The notes below the pieces were generated by a model, which saw only the letters and a program-made list of their open reading frames with translations, did no database searches and was not told the DNA's origin. 64,000 nucleotides of DNA from Dicaeum eximium (Eukaryota; Chordata; Aves; Passeriformes; Dicaeidae), in the NCBI GenBank assembly GCA_013396995.1, contig VWZP01002662.1, positions 62,001 through 126,000 on the forward strand, written 5' to 3'. Shown piece by piece: positions 25,703 through 40,032 of this stretch. Position numbers and translations under genes: made by a program. Position 1 is the stretch's first letter; each line of letters opens with the position of its first letter.

Positions 25703-27407
25703 CCTCTTTGCATTACAAGTTTTTGTGTGTGAGTTTTCCCCCTTGATTCTTGCACAGAGCATCAAACAAGGCGACAGAAGACACAGTTAGGCTGATTAGT
25801 AATTCTGGCAATGACTGAGCCTCTCTGTTACTATCCTGCTTTTCATCCCTTTCCTTCCCCAGTGGGCTGTGCAGGCAAATGCTGACAAACAATCCTGTCA
25901 AGGCCAACTCCATCTTCACATCAGCCCTTCTGCTTCATTGCCTCTCAGCCTTCGTGTCCCTCCAGAAGTCACATCACCAACTGCTGAGGACTGAAGTTCC
26001 CAAGGTGTCATCTCTCCTTACTCAGCTGGCTTTCAGTAAAAGCCCCTGGAGTACTGAGAGTTGATGCTTATTTGGCAAGAGATTCGAATAAAAATCTATT
26101 ATCAGACTAATAGAGATTTCTTTGCTGATCTTACAGGTGATGATTGCAGCTGCTTATCACTCACACTGTTGTGGGCTTCAGGCATTGTAAAGCTCACAGA
26201 AAACAAGCTGGGTTTGTTTCTGCTTTAGAAACAAGTACACCTAATGCTATTTCCTCTGAGGTCAGAACACTTCCATAACAGCACCACAGACAATAATGGA
26301 AATTTTGCTGGAAGTTTTGCCCCCACCCTTATTAGCTACAAAATCTTTTAGCATATTTTGTTACTCCTACAATACACTATTGAAAATCTTTAGGTTGAAA
26401 TGTCTATGCAGTTGTGCTGGAGGTGCAGATGTATGCATGGAAACTTAGGAGTTTAATCAAGTTCATCATTCCCCCCATAAAGCAACAGCAAAAAGCCCAG
26501 CAGCAAAACTTTATGCTGTGACCAATGGGGATTTTGAGATGTGCCCCATAAGAAGGATTACTGATTTCTATATCTTGTGGGAAAGCAGAGAACAACTTCA
26601 TAGCAAAATTCATAATTGTAATTTAGTTTCCTTAATTTATTTCCCCATCAATACTGAGACAATTTTTTATGTACAGCTTTTAAAATGTACTTGCAAATAT
26701 GGAAAAGATACTAGATAATGTTAAGCCTTTTGTCAGAGCATTCTAGATGAACTTTCAGTGATTATTTGCTATGGTCATCTTTTATTAGATAAAAACCTGT
26801 GCTTAACCTTTCAGTTTCATCAGCATGGATCAGTTTGTTACTGGCATATGGCATCACTGCCCCTTTCCTTATCTGGTGATTGGTTTCAGCTGTCTTTAGT
26901 GCTAAGTGAGTTATTTTCCATGCAAGATGTAACAGTGCAGGCAAACCACTTACAACAAACCACCAGCTCAGTGGAATCAGTGAATCCTTCATGTGGCTTC
27001 CCACATGGTCCCTTCTCTTTTGCTAAGACCAGTTGACAAACTGCAGTGGGATTTTCCATGGAAATTTAACCAAAATTTGTGAATAAAGAACATTTTTAAG
27101 AAAGTAATATTTAGTATCACTTCCATCCCATTTACACTTACTCTCTACTTTGTATTTCCATTTCAAATCATTCCCATATTTCTGAAAGTTACCATATGGT
27201 AGAACTATAAAGAATTTTTCCAATTCCATTCCAATTTTTTCCAATAATGAGGAAGCACTGGAAAATTAGGCAGTTAGAGTGTTAAAGGTTGGCATGAAAC
27301 ATGTTTTATTTTACAGGACTGTAAACCTTCAGGGTTCATGCTGTCCACTGACCTCTAGGAAACCACAGTGCTGTGATGTACAGTGGCAGAATAGCAGTCA
27401 GGAGTCA
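25703..27407. other. unique DNA, no gene recognised
   Basis: I recognise nothing. The frames at plus 26758-27036 and minus 26762-27004 cover the same bases on opposite strands, so neither is supported. Confidence 0.55.
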
Positions 27408-27461
27408 GAATTGTATGTACTATGGGAATTGTATGTACTGTGGGAATTGTATGGTACTATG
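27408..27461. repeat. 18-bp tandem repeat, three copies
   Basis: Units at 27408-27425, 27426-27443 and 27444-27461 share GAATTGTATG. The first two differ at one base (TACTATGG against TACTGTGG) and the third has an extra G after GTATG. The 18-base unit preserves reading frame, but the frame crossing it (27279-27590) ends in a Lys-rich, A-run segment and is not a credible protein. Confidence 0.9.
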
Positions 27462-30400
27462 CCAGTAAGTACCAGGCCTTCTAATGGAAACCCCCAATTT
27501 GAAACAAAAAAATCAAAGAAATTAACTTTAAAAAAAAGAAAAAAAGGGAAATTAGGCGAAAGGATTGTCAGTCTTTGTCAACAGTCTTAACACAGTAAGA
27601 GGGAAAAGCTTCATCAGTTCCATGCATGCAGAGTACATCCATCCATCAGATCCATGCAAAAGTGGAGAGAGAAGCTGGATATATTCTTTACTCTAAATAG
27701 TAAATTGAAGCCAAATTAATTGCAGTGTGGTTTGTTCCTTTATCAGCTTGAACTATGATGTGCCAAAACACAGATTCTTTGGGAATAATAATCAAGCAGC
27801 AACACTAAAGCCTTATCAATTTGCTCCTTACCATCTGTTCTTCAATGTATTGGAGAATCACTACCCAGTATGGAAAGGGCTGAAGAATCTAACTTATTGT
27901 GGAAATTTAATTTACCAGTTGCTCTATATTTTTCTCTGGTGCTGCTGATATTTGTGATGTTTCTCCTAGGCTTGCAGTAACACTGTAAGTCTGCTGTACT
28001 GCTAGCTCAGTCCTCACCTCCTTCACAGCATCACTTCTGCTGTGGAAAAACTCAAGTACAACAAAAAGAAGGAAAATTAAATGTTTCTACATCCCTCATA
28101 GGGACACAGACAGCCCTCATCTGAACTCACAAATATAGAGCCACACTCCAGCTGAAGTTTGCAGCCTTATTTATATCTGTAAGATGAAACACCCTCAGAG
28201 CACATGCTATTGAAGGAGAATTTGGTCTGCATCATCCCTTCTTATTAGCCTCTGATCAGACCAAGGCCAGCTCTGGACACAGGCAGAGTGAGCAGTCACC
28301 TCAGGCAGTGTAGCAGCAATGCTGCTGATGTGCATTGGCCTCCAGCTGCATTGCAAAAAGGTGAATGTTGCCTTCAGCAACTCAAAGATGCAGAAGCATT
28401 AGAAGAAGGATACTGCCAGTAGACCCAGCTGCTCCTGTAAAAATCACCAGCTGCTGCCCTCTTCTCTCCTGACCATAGTCTTTGGTGTAGTGGCATTCAG
28501 TTCTGCCTACCCTGCTGAGACAGTTCTGGGCTCTGGGGCTCTGAGACAAATAATAATCCAGGGAGAATTATTCATCCAATGGAAGAACCTGGTCACCAAT
28601 GCCTGTTGCACACATCCTGTGTTTGCTGTGGAGCTGAAGAATGGTGTTACTAGAAGAGTGTAGCCAAGTCTCTGAAAGTTCTAGAACTGGGGCATGATTT
28701 CTAGCCTTGATGCAAAAAACAACACTGTAAGAAGAGGGGGAATTCAGCTTCCATACTGAAAATATAAATGTCTGCTTTAAAACAAAACAAAACAGTAAAA
28801 CCTAGGAGGATTAAATAAAAAATACCAAAACCCAGCTGAAACATTACTGTTGGACCTCTTTCAGCTTTCCTCAATTACCCCCTTCTTTCTGGCTTCTCTG
28901 CCATTCAGAGAAGCTGCACTCCCTTCCCAGCCTTAGAGTCACAGCCACCTGGGCTGTTGGCATCCAAGAGTGCCAGAGTTTGCAAGGAAACAGGACCCTG
29001 AAGCATCATAATTTATTCATGTGTGAGACAGAGACAACACTTAACCACCTCACTCATAAATGAAGAGGGTAAATGAAAATTTGTTTGCAGAGCTCCCTGG
29101 AGTGAAAGGTGAGAGACTGCATACAAATTAAAATATTGGATATAATTTGTTATTATTTGTACACTCTATTAATTCCTTTTATGCATATTTCAAAAGCATA
29201 CTCCCTTAAAGCCAACCAAAATAATAAAAGAATTGCCACCCCATCCAGTCTCACAGTTTCTAGATTCTGGTCTTTGTTGCTGTGAAGCTTTTTTCCTTTC
29301 TTCTTACTAAGAATGTTTTTGTTTGGATATTTGCACTGGCATTTGGCCATGGCTGCTGCTTATTCCTCACTTGCTGCAATCACTATTTTTCCCTTGCAGT
29401 ACAGAAACCTGTCCCATTTTCATACAAGAACAGTGGGAGCAATAAAGGCAGGGAAACGCAGACAAGCTCTCTGCAGGAAAGAGGCCACTCATCAGGAATG
29501 ACAGATGCAGACAGGGAATAGCCAACAGGCTGAAAATTCATTGCCTTAAATACTGAGCAGCAGTCCTCAGCCTCTTCTTTGCTCACACACCAGGAACTGT
29601 TTTCAATGCCTGCATCCAAGATCTTGCCATGCAGCCACCAGCAGGGACAAACTCTTTCTCTAGCCTGAGACCTTCAGTATATTAACAAACCATTTTTTCA
29701 TTTTTCCATGCAGATAGAAAAGAAGAAATTATAAACAGGATATGACAGTGCACAGGGATTCTAATTTTCTTTTCAGCAACCACAGCACATTCCCTGGTGC
29801 CCATTTCTTGGGAAGTTGTGCCCTTGGAGTCAGTTGCCCTGTATTCAACAGGTGCCTGCAGAGCACACCCAGTGCCAGAGCTACTCCAGCACACCTTCAA
29901 TGGGAAACAAAGTGGTTTGTCCTGTAATTTACTTGTCACTTCACCCTCTTCAGGACTTTCTGGCCTGAAGAATTCAGTGTGTCTCATTTCAAGCTCCAAT
30001 ATACCAGTAAGCTGGATGACCACCAAAGACAGATATTATTATCAGTAAAAGATGTGTCTGGTTGATTCCTATGAAACATCCAATCTTTTCTCAGAAGTTT
30101 AAATAATCTGATGCTGTCTCCAGCTGACCCAGTGATCAGCTGGAAACCTGGCACAGAGCAGACCACTCACTAATCCAAACCCTGCACAGTCACAAGCAGC
30201 AAAAGTAGCTCCTGCCCTGAGGTTGCACAAGTCACCAGTGAGAGGAGCACAGACCTCAGAGCAGTCCTTTTCCAGCACCCAGCTGTGTGCAACTTAGGGG
30301 TTAAAAATTCTCAGACATTGCTGTTTCAGTCCTGAGAAGCATGTAGCTAAACATTATCTTGACTGCAGCAAAAGGACTCCAGGTTAGGGAGCTGCCATTC

Positions 30401-31965
30401 CCAGATGCAGCAAGATGTATGTGATTAAGAAAAGCTCTGACAAGTGGCAAGCCCTGACTACTTTCTGTGCACTGCCTTCACTTTGCCATAGCTTCTCTTT
30501 CCTGGTGCTCCAAGTCTTTCAATCCTCCAGTTTCATCAGCATTGCTCCCTGTGAGAGCAGCACATCCATAAATTTAAATATTTTTTAATAAAAGTGCCAT
30601 GTCCAAACACTGAACACAACACCTCCCAGAATTCTAAGATCTGTATGGCTGAAGAGCATGTTTCATCTTCCAGTTTTTCATTCCCTTGGGAACACATCTC
30701 CAAAAACAGATGTAAGCATTTCATTGAGCCCTATTAAGCAGCCTGAAGAAACCCCACATCAAGATTTCCATCTGAACCACAAATTTATACTTTTTGTGTA
30801 GCCATTTGGTGAAACTTCATGGATCCTGGGGCTCTCACCCTGGTGCTCAGTAGACTCTGCTGTAGATCCCTGTTAAGCACAAGTGTGTGTACAGGCATGT
30901 GCACTCCTGAGGTCTGGCAGTCTGAGCACACAGGGGCTGCTGTGCTGGGAACCTGCTCAGATCCCTGGTGCCTGTGCCCCAGTGCCATCCCCTGGGCCTG
31001 CCCAGAGGCAAGGGACACGCAGCAAGTCGGGAGCACTTCGTGATTGTATTCCAGCTACTGCCTGCATGTGGCTGGGAATTTTGGAAATCCAGTTGTGGTT
31101 TTTTTGGTTTATGTTTTGGCTCACCCTAGAGGTTTTTAATGCTATTTGGTGCCTTCCAACAGCTGCACAGTTTTCAGCATAAGAAAGGTCTGGTGAGAAA
31201 GAAACAAACAAAACAAGCACCTCTCTGAACTTGCAGATAGCTTGTGGGTGAAACATATGCTGGTTCTGGCCCAAGATCAGCCTTACTCATTAATTTTTAA
31301 ACTTCATAATAAAACTGATACATGAAGGGATTTTCAATGTTTAGGAATATCCCAATTCTTTTGCCAAAACTAGGACAAAAAGAAAGGAACAGAATGTCTA
31401 GCATGTGTAATAAGCCTTAACGTTGCCAAGATCCATTTTTTGACAAGAAAATCCTGTCAAGATGAGCAAGGCATAGATCAGGCTTTCGTAAGGAAAATGG
31501 AAGAATTTGTTTAGATCAGAACTGGGCACCAGAATTTGAAGATGAACTGGATCATTTCCAGAATGTAAGGGAATACACTGTTCCAGTGGTTGCTTCATCT
31601 CAGCAGATATGACTTGTGAAATAGAAGTTGGAATCCAAACCTCAAGCTGCTTCCAATCAATGATTTATTGAACCAGACTAATGGGATTGTTAGCATTCCC
31701 AGATTTATGCTGAGAGTTATGGCAATTGTCATCACTGCTAGATATTGCTTTCTTCATTTAGTTACCTTGCTAGTTAAAAATATGTCTGATGATAATTTAA
31801 TGTGGCCTGGTAGTTCATCACAACAATTTCTTCATGGCCTAGTTTGCATAAATGCAAACCAAACTGAGGAATAAAGTAAAATACACACCTATAAAAGGCG
31901 CATTTAACATTTAAAGGCACATTAAACATCACATTAAATCATTATCAGGATGACCAGAAATACTA
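27462..31965. other. unique DNA, no gene recognised
   Basis: I found no gene. Antisense pairs of short frames occur at 29282-29619, 29682-30048 and 30785-31274; overlap on both strands argues against coding. A possible trace of antisense CR1 near 30593-30630 is too short to call. Confidence 0.55.
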
Positions 31966-32098
31966 GTTATATACATATATATATGTATTTATATATCTTT
32001 GAGGTATATTATATATGTATGTATATATTTAATCCATTTGTACATGGATTTACATGTATATGTACAGATGTACATGTATATGTAGAGATGTACATACA
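31966..32098. repeat. AT-rich minisatellite with 20-bp units
   Basis: The first part is irregular TA/TATG repeat (31966-32029). The second part holds two 20-base units, 32051-32070 and 32071-32090, both beginning TACATGTATATGTA and differing at a single base (CAGATG against GAGATG), with partial copies on each side. Each unit contains the self-complementary TACATGTA, so the array is rich in small palindromes. Confidence 0.9.
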
Positions 32099-33643
32099 AT
32101 TAAAAGGGTGAATAGACAAATGATTGGGTAATAGGTTTGTATTTGGGCATCAGAAGACAGAATATGACAACCCAAAATTTTAAGATTTCAATTAATTTCT
32201 TTGTAATTTCCAAGTCTTCTTTTCTACAGACCAGAACACTCATCTTCACCCATCAAACCCCTCCACGAAACATCCCAAAAGTATGTTCTTAGGTCAGCTG
32301 CTCTTCTCTAAGAGGTTTTGTCTTCTGCCTTTACATGGCATCAAGCCAAAACCTCTGATTTTTTATTTTGGAGGTCATTTTAGCTAGTCTCTCACAGTTT
32401 CCTTAAAATAATTAAAACCTTAATCCTATTTCTTCTACCTCACCATTTATTGTAAACATTTTGAACAATAGAGTATATGAAAACATCCTGTTTATCTGGA
32501 CTACATCAATAGTAGAATTATATAATAAATCATCTTCAAACTCATGTCTAGGTATCATCTTATTCTATCACATTGCTCAGGGCTTCTTCCAGCTTACTTT
32601 TTAAATTTATCATCATCATCTTGTGCTCCAGCCCCTAACCATCTTAGTGGCTCTCCCTCAAGTTTGTGAACACCTTTGTAACACCACGGGGATCACACCA
32701 ACACTGCAGGTGCAGCTTTCCAAGTGCTGGGATAAAGAGAATATCCCTGCATCTGATGGCTGTGCTGCACACACCCTGAGCCTGCTTTGTTACATCCTCC
32801 CTTTCCAGTCTCTCCCAATTGTTTGGTACAATCACTCAAGACTTACTGCTTTACAGGAAAGGCTTATTAAATAGGAAAGAAAAATCTGATTTTATCGATC
32901 TGATGTGGGCCCCAAAGACAGGAAGAGAAGGATGCTAAAAATAAAACTCCATGAATTAGAAAATAATAAGCAGATCTACCCTGCAGTTAATGAAAGCAGA
33001 ATAAATTAATGGAGAAGTGTGGGTATATTTCCATTTAACTCTGCACTAGAGATCACCCTCCTATTAACAGGACAGGAATTATCTTTTATTTATCACATTC
33101 TACTTGAAGAAAACTGGCAACAAAAAAAAAGCCATACTAAGCCATAAAGCAGGGGAGAATAAGATGTTAAAGCCATTCAGTATAATTTCAGGCCTCTCAA
33201 GAGGGATTCTGTGCCTGAATAAATTATATTTTCTTTCAGAACAGCAAAGCATCTCCAGCCCTTCCATGACACTTCATGTGTTACCCAGATTCAACTGTTC
33301 CATAAATAAACATGTGGAGGGAAGGAGAAGAAAAAGTGGATACAGGAATCTAAATTCCTCCTGAGACCTTTTGCTGAGTCACATGTAGTTCCATCATATA
33401 ATAGTTTTCCTAAAACAGGCTCATCAGACACAACAGCCAGACAGATATGTTCCTCCTCATAAAAAAGCTGATTGTGGGAATAAATTAATATAGGACCATC
33501 AGTAACTTTTATTATGTCAGCTAAAGCCCAGTTCTATTTGGGCCCCTTGTTTTCACAGAAATATGAATCATTTTTTCCTGTGCATCTGTGCTTTGCTTCA
33601 GCATTTGACAAAAACACAGTGGAGATTAAAATTTCTTAGCTTT
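32099..33643. other. unique DNA, no gene recognised
   Basis: I see no gene. Short frames at plus 32623-32874 and minus 32644-32835 overlap on opposite strands. Confidence 0.55.
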
Positions 33644-33765
33644 TCATAGAACATGGGACAATTTGGGTTGGAAGGGCCTATAAAGGTCAGCTGATCCAAC
33701 CCCACTGCAAGGAACAGGGGCATCTTCAACCACAGAGAGTTTCTCCAAGCCCTGCTCACAGACCT
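33644..33765 (-). mobile_element. CR1 3'-end fragment
   Basis: TCATAGAACATGGGACAA, then TTTGGGTTGGAAGGGCC, GATCCAACCCC and CATCTTCAACCACA, is the CR1 3' terminus and adjoining 3' UTR read in reverse complement. The order and spacing agree with CR1. Similarity fades after about 120 bases, giving the usual 5'-truncated short copy. Minus-strand frames across it (33644-33895) are by-products. Confidence 0.88.
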
Positions 33766-36463
33766 TGTGCACATCACTTCTTTTTCTCTTCTGGGTTTTT
33801 AGATCACCTAGCTCAGCCCAAGGCAAGGATGGCAGAGAGACAGGGAAAAACAGAACCCAAGCTGTCCAAGAAGGTGCATTTCCATCCAGCAACATACAGG
33901 CACAGTATAACCTCTGGAAGATTCATCACTTACCCATATTTTAATATCTACATGTAGTAACAGGATCAGAAATCCAGTGATGGAGCCAGTCAACCTCAGC
34001 TTGCACAGCAGAGCAGAAGGTAGTGTCTGCACTGGTTTGGAAATGACCATGCCCCTGATTTAAGTGCACAAGTTACACTCTTGACTCTGATTAACTCCTT
34101 GTGTCAGAAAAATAAAGGGGGCTCATGAACAAAGATTAGGTGACTTTCCAGATGCTTCCTGAACAGAGTTTTATTTTTACTACTGCTATTAATTTCCTCA
34201 GTTCTATTAAGTGGCACTTGGAAAATATCACAGACAATTTTAATTTGTTAAAGTAAGTATATTCAGCTGTTATTTATGTATGCACTTTCTTCAGACAGTA
34301 TTAAAATAGCTGAGAAATCAGTCTGCTAATTTATCACTTGTTCTGAAATTTTTTATAGTCAGAGCACTTACTTGTTTTGTTCACTAACCATAAGTGTTTC
34401 TAGGTCCTGTGGTTGTCCAAATGGGTGCAAGAAGCTTTTAGAAACTTACACAACTGTGAGGCAGAGGTTAACCCATTCTCACTAAAATAAGATCAATCTT
34501 TTAAAAGCAGGGGCTAATAAAATTCCAAAAATTAGCATAACCCTTGAGGTGCTTTACACCAAGTAGGATGTGCCTGTGTACATTCAGAGATAGCACATAA
34601 ACACAGGAAGCCTTGCCCAGCCTTCTTTTCTGAAGTGGCTGTAGGATCACGTTCACAGCCTGGGCCAGGGAAAGAAAGGTTTTACATCTTCACAGTGAGC
34701 AGAGACTTGATTGGGATTAACTGCCCAAGTACCAGTGCAGGAGATAGGCTAAATGTAAATGCATGATTTTTCCAAAACATGAGAATTTGGCACAATTTTT
34801 ATTTTCTCAGTTCTTTATAGTCTTCAAAAGGGAAGACAATTTCTTAGTCAAAAGCTTTCCATGGGTGGGTTTACAGCATGCAACTATTTGCTCAAGAATT
34901 TTTTGTTTGCAAGATCCAGGGGTTTCTGAAATTATATCCTTTGCTCCACAGTGGACCTTTTCTAAACAGAACTTTCAACAAGGCCTTTCAATCTTTTTTC
35001 ATAAGGACTATATTCCCTGTCCCCCTGTTCTTCCCTTCATGGGAAGGAACAATTCCACCTTTTTAACTTCCTCCCTGCACATTAAAGATATGCTTCATCA
35101 CCACTACCCCACCAAGGGCATTTTCCTCATTTGCTGTTCTATGCAAGAAATCAAGAAAAAACAGGCTGCATCCTGTAAACCTACACTTCTCCCCACAACC
35201 AAAGGTGAGAGCTGATTTGCCTTCCACCAAGAGGAACTGTTGCATTACACCTTAGGGATTAATTTGCCATTACTCCTCTGGCAGATATCCAATCTGATGC
35301 TCTCTGCCAATATACTGATATTCCCATTACAGTGGTTTGAACAAATAAGACAAGAAATTAACTATAAAAAAATAAGGACAGTAATTTATACCAATCCCTT
35401 TTTTTTTTCCTCTTCTCTAGGGCATTTTCAGACCAGTCTGTCTTTTTCCTGTATACATCCCTTGGCCAAGACTCATGAACAACAGCACTGGGAAAATGTC
35501 GGCTGAAAAGTGAAAAATCTTCTGATTTCTTTCTCCTATTTATATAGCAAATGGATTTCCATTTTGCTTCCAGCAAACAACTTGTTTTCCTAATAGAAAT
35601 AAGCAAAGATTTGTTTGTATTTTGAATAAATTTGAAAAGAGTTCATTATACATATGTTTTTAGACAAAAGTTAATGGAAGTAAAATGTATTTGCTATTTC
35701 TGTCTGTAGCAGGTTTCATGTTTCTGAGCCTAGGGTGGACCATCTGAAATCTCTTCCAGTTCACCTCCAAGAGCTAAACTTTCATATTTCTCAAAGCCTT
35801 GTGTTCAACAACAGAAGTGAAGTTTTGCAGTAGAAATTCATATCCCATGAAAACAATTCCAAGCAGTGGAGACTGAATTGCAAATCAGTTTTCTGAGCCT
35901 CAGAACATATCAGTGGATATTTATACCTGGAGAAGGTGAACTGGACCCTCCCACCTGCCTTCTAGAGCTGCCCATGTGAGCCCCCAGCCCCTGAGGGTGA
36001 CCAGTCAGGGTACTGGGAGATGCTCTTGGCTCTTCCGCTCACTTAAATTACCAATGACTTTAAACCAAAAACGACTTAAAATCAAAAGAATAACGTTTTG
36101 TTTTAATCAGGCCCTGCATCTTTGCACCACCTGTCTGTAGTGGTAATGGATGTCCAGGAAGATCATGAAGGGCCTGTGGCAATATTTCATGTTAGTAATG
36201 TGAGCAGTCCATGTACCACCTTTCTCATCAAGTCAGCAACAATAACACTCATTTCTTGCTATCCCTGCAAGTATTTCCACTGCATCCAGAGATACCATAT
36301 TCAAATGCTGCTTGGAACTAGCGCTACACAAGATTTTATATATTCTAAGTTAAACAGTTAAACAAAAATTTACCATATTTTTTGCATAAACTGAGCTGAA
36401 CCAGGGCACCATCATATAAATACACATAAATAAACAATGCCCTCACTTCTATTCAATTTACTT
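33766..36463. other. unique DNA, no gene recognised
   Basis: This stretch has no supportable gene. The longest frame is 150 codons on the plus strand at 34763-35215; it is rich in Phe, Ser and Gln, has no recognisable domain and is overlapped by another plus-strand frame in a different phase (34878-35066). Confidence 0.55.
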
Positions 36464-36562
36464 TAGAAGAGTAAGAAAGAAAAGAAAAAAACCAAAACAA
36501 AACAAATAAAAATCTAAAAGCACACACACAAAAAAACCCAGCCAAATAAAAGAACCACAAAC
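36464..36562. repeat. A-rich low-complexity tract
   Basis: About 100 bases of AAAG, AAAAC and AAAT units with a short CA run near 36521-36530. No retrotransposon body adjoins it. Confidence 0.85.
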
Positions 36563-39500
36563 CAGACAGTAACTTGAAAGCATCTGCACTGTAGTCCTGA
36601 GACATATACAATTTACTTGCAATTTATACCAAATAATAAGAGAAAAAATACAATCCTTTCAGCCTTTAAAAGCAATTCTCAGTCCAAAATAAAACCTCAA
36701 AAAGAAAATAAATAAATGCTTCTTGAGGGTATGAGCTATTTGGACGTCAGGTCATCCTGACTTCTTAAAGTAAGGTTCTGCACAGCTCTGAGCATTATTA
36801 CTTTTCTGTTTCACTCAAAGGCAAAGCCAAGCACAGTGGTGGCAATCATCCAGCCTTCAACTTTAAACAACTTCAGTAACTTTGAGTTCTGGTTATGATC
36901 TATCATACATAGCTGTCACATTTTTGCTTCCACCACCCTACAGACAGCATCTTATCTAAAGGTTTGATTGCACCCTTATGCAGCCTAAATGAAAATTTAA
37001 TTTCCAAGTTCTACTACTGTAGATTGCTGCATCTCAATTACCTATGATCCAGGTACTTACTCTACTAAATTTACTGGATCGAAATGTGGAGGATAAACTT
37101 AAATAGATAATATAAAATTAAACTATAATAGTAAATATATTTACTGCTTGGCTCCAAATCAGGGCTTTTCCTTGTATTTACACCACACTGTGGGTATTTT
37201 GCTAAGTATCATGTACCACCAGAGCAGTGGTGTTTGCAGGCTCTCCCACCCCAAGTGCACACACCAGGAGATCAAGCCCTGCCTTGGAATAGGAGCAAGT
37301 GCTGTGACTGTGTGTGAAAATGTTTTGGGTTCACTTTAGGAGTGAATGAGCTACTCCACGTGCAAATTCCTTGGAGGCCAAACTGCTAACAGGACACCAA
37401 AAGGTCTTACTAAGGGTTTCCAGCAGCAAATCCTTCTTTTACACAATGGATCAGAGAACAGCTAAACAGCAAGATTAAACTAAGGAATAGCAAACAATAT
37501 TTATCAGACTGTCTGCAAGTCAAACCACCAGGTATGTACTTCTCTAAATTACAGTCATGCTGTAACAGTCTATTGTGACAACACACTCATGAATAGGTTT
37601 CATCAACAAATGAACCCTCCTTCAAAGACCTTGTTCAATTGTTGCATAAGGGAAGAGAGTAGTAAAATAATCAAGACTTTGAAATGCATCTTTTTATCAA
37701 TATTTAGAATGTCTGCAAAGCCAGACAAGTATCTTTCTTTTAGGTAAAATACGGTATTAACTCATTTCCTGTCCTTCCCAATGAATTTAGCATCAATGAC
37801 TTAAACCAATTCCATCTTTCTAGAAAGAAATATTCTATGTTTTGTATCTGAACAGGGAATTAATACCAGAAAAGAACTTCAGAACATGCTTTGCTCAAAG
37901 TCTGAAATCAGTTTTCCCACTGTGTTTTGTTTGCCTTATACTCTTCCAAAGAGAAAGCAGAGAAATGCCTTGTAGTAAATCACACACACACACAGTGTAA
38001 CTCCAGCTCTGTACGTAAACAAATGGGAATTTCTACTACCTGCACTTGTGATTTCAGCTCTTAATTACAGGAACTTTAAACACAAGTCCAGAAATGGAGA
38101 GATACACACGAACAGCTATTAAATTACTCATGGCAATAAAAGCCCAAGTCAAGAAGCACATGTCTGAGTCAGAACTCCCACATGCAGGCTCTTAAAACAT
38201 AGTTACAAATATTAGGTAACAAGCATCCTTGAGCAATCCTGGGCAAGAGGAAGTTTTAGATTTATTTGGTAAATTTGTTATGAAGTGGCTTCACTTCATG
38301 CTTCTATCAAATGATCTACTATGATAGATACAAAATCAGAAAAATATGTATTGAAAAAAAATAGAAAAAAAATCAAACAAGGAGAAGCCCACCTATTCCC
38401 CAACAGATTTACACAAACACACATTTCCCAGGCTCACAGACTTTTCTCTCATGCCTTGCCTTCTAACATTTCAAGAAAGGCAATCCATCACGTTCCTGCC
38501 CACCTTGAACTCATAACCTCCCAAATTAGTTGAGTGGGGTACACTCTAGATCTACTCCCAATCCTGAAAGTACATAGAACAAAAGTGAAATTTATGGCTA
38601 CTTCAGCTTGCACCTCTTCTTGCCCAGTACTTCACTCATCTCTAGTCTAATCTCATGAGCCTAATCTCACTCATATTGGATCACTCACACAGGTGTCCTG
38701 CTCATAATCCTGTCTTTGGCAGGCCTGTGGTTAATGAGGTTGTTTTCCCACAAAGTAGTGTGATACATATAGTAGACACTTGGTCCTTTCAGATTTAAGG
38801 ACAAAGATTCCTCAGAGCTGCCTGTAATATCAAATCAACTCAGTCCTGAAGGGATGGTACCTGAAGAAATAAACTACAGAGGCTCAATGTAATTTAAACA
38901 GCTGTTTAATCTGACACTTGGCAACAAATGCTTGATTCATTCAGTCCAAGTCATTTGTTTTTGCCTTCTGCAGCACCATCCACAAGTTGACCCCATCAAT
39001 TACTTGGAACCAAAGCCACCAAAGCCACTACAACTCATCATTTCCCAAAGGAAACTCCTTGACAGCTCTAACAGGGCATTTCATTTCCTCCACATGTACA
39101 CCTTTCTTTGTACTGAGCATCTCTGACACTCACTGCAGTTCTTATTTTAACTCTTTCTGCCTTCAGAATTTTATCCAGTTCAACCTCCCATCTAAGATAA
39201 TCATCTGATCAAGGTCATTGGCGTTTTGGTTTTGACAATCTACCAACTGTTCTTGGAACTTCTTCAAGGTTCCCCAAGCTGAAGGTAACATGTCTGTTGT
39301 TTTCAATAGCTGACTTTTTAAGAGCTGGAGCCCTAGAGGAATCCTGACACAACAATCCCCCACCATGTTTCTTTCTTTGACCAGAAATCTCCCTCAAAGC
39401 AATGGCCATTTCTTCCAAACCTCCATCTTTCTGTAAAGAAAAGTTTTTTCCAATATTACTTTCTTTTAAATATAACACAGTAAGTGGTGATGGCTACTAC

Positions 39501-39994
39501 ACTGCAAGTGATAATGACCATTTCCCTTGACAGAAAAAAATATGTAAAGTAGCACTGGCAAGGCTCCAAGATCCACTCCTTTTATCCATATGGTAGTAGA
39601 CCCTGTCTAAAAAAAACAAAAGCAGTTTCATGACATGGAAATTGAGTATAGCTTCCTTATAGCACCCTTCCTTAATTAAATTATTTTAAGCTGCACATAT
39701 TTGTGACAAAACAGTATGTTTCTCAGCAAATCATAATTTACAGTCTAGCTCAGAAAAAGTGGAAGTTTGAAATCCTTTCCTCCATGTAAAGGCAAGAGAT
39801 GAGATACTTATTCTATGAGCACCAAACAGCTCCATGTTTGGGACTTGTCCTGTTCCTCTCTCCTTCAGTTCATTCTATAATTAGCTACATATTTACAACT
39901 AATTGTTCATCTTTATCTTCCATGTCATTACACTGATTCCACAGAACTTAGCAGCCTGTTTCAAAACAGTGGAGAAAGATAATTAACTTTCTTA
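36563..39994. other. AT-rich unique DNA, no gene recognised
   Basis: I recognise no gene. A short CA run of seven units lies at 37981-37994. Frames are all under about 90 codons. Confidence 0.55.
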
Positions 39995-40032
39995 TTATAT
40001 ATATATATGTATATGTGTGTGTATATGTATTT
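39995..40032. repeat. (TA)n/(TG)n microsatellite
   Basis: A compound simple repeat of TA units passing into TG units and back to TATG, about 38 bases long. Confidence 0.9.

Noticed and set aside
30593..30630. possible antisense CR1 trace (AACACTGAACACAACACC)
   Set aside because: Too short, with no flanking CR1 markers in the expected order.
34763..35215. 150-codon plus-strand frame
   Set aside because: Composition is skewed to Phe, Ser and Gln, with no domain; another phase is also open.
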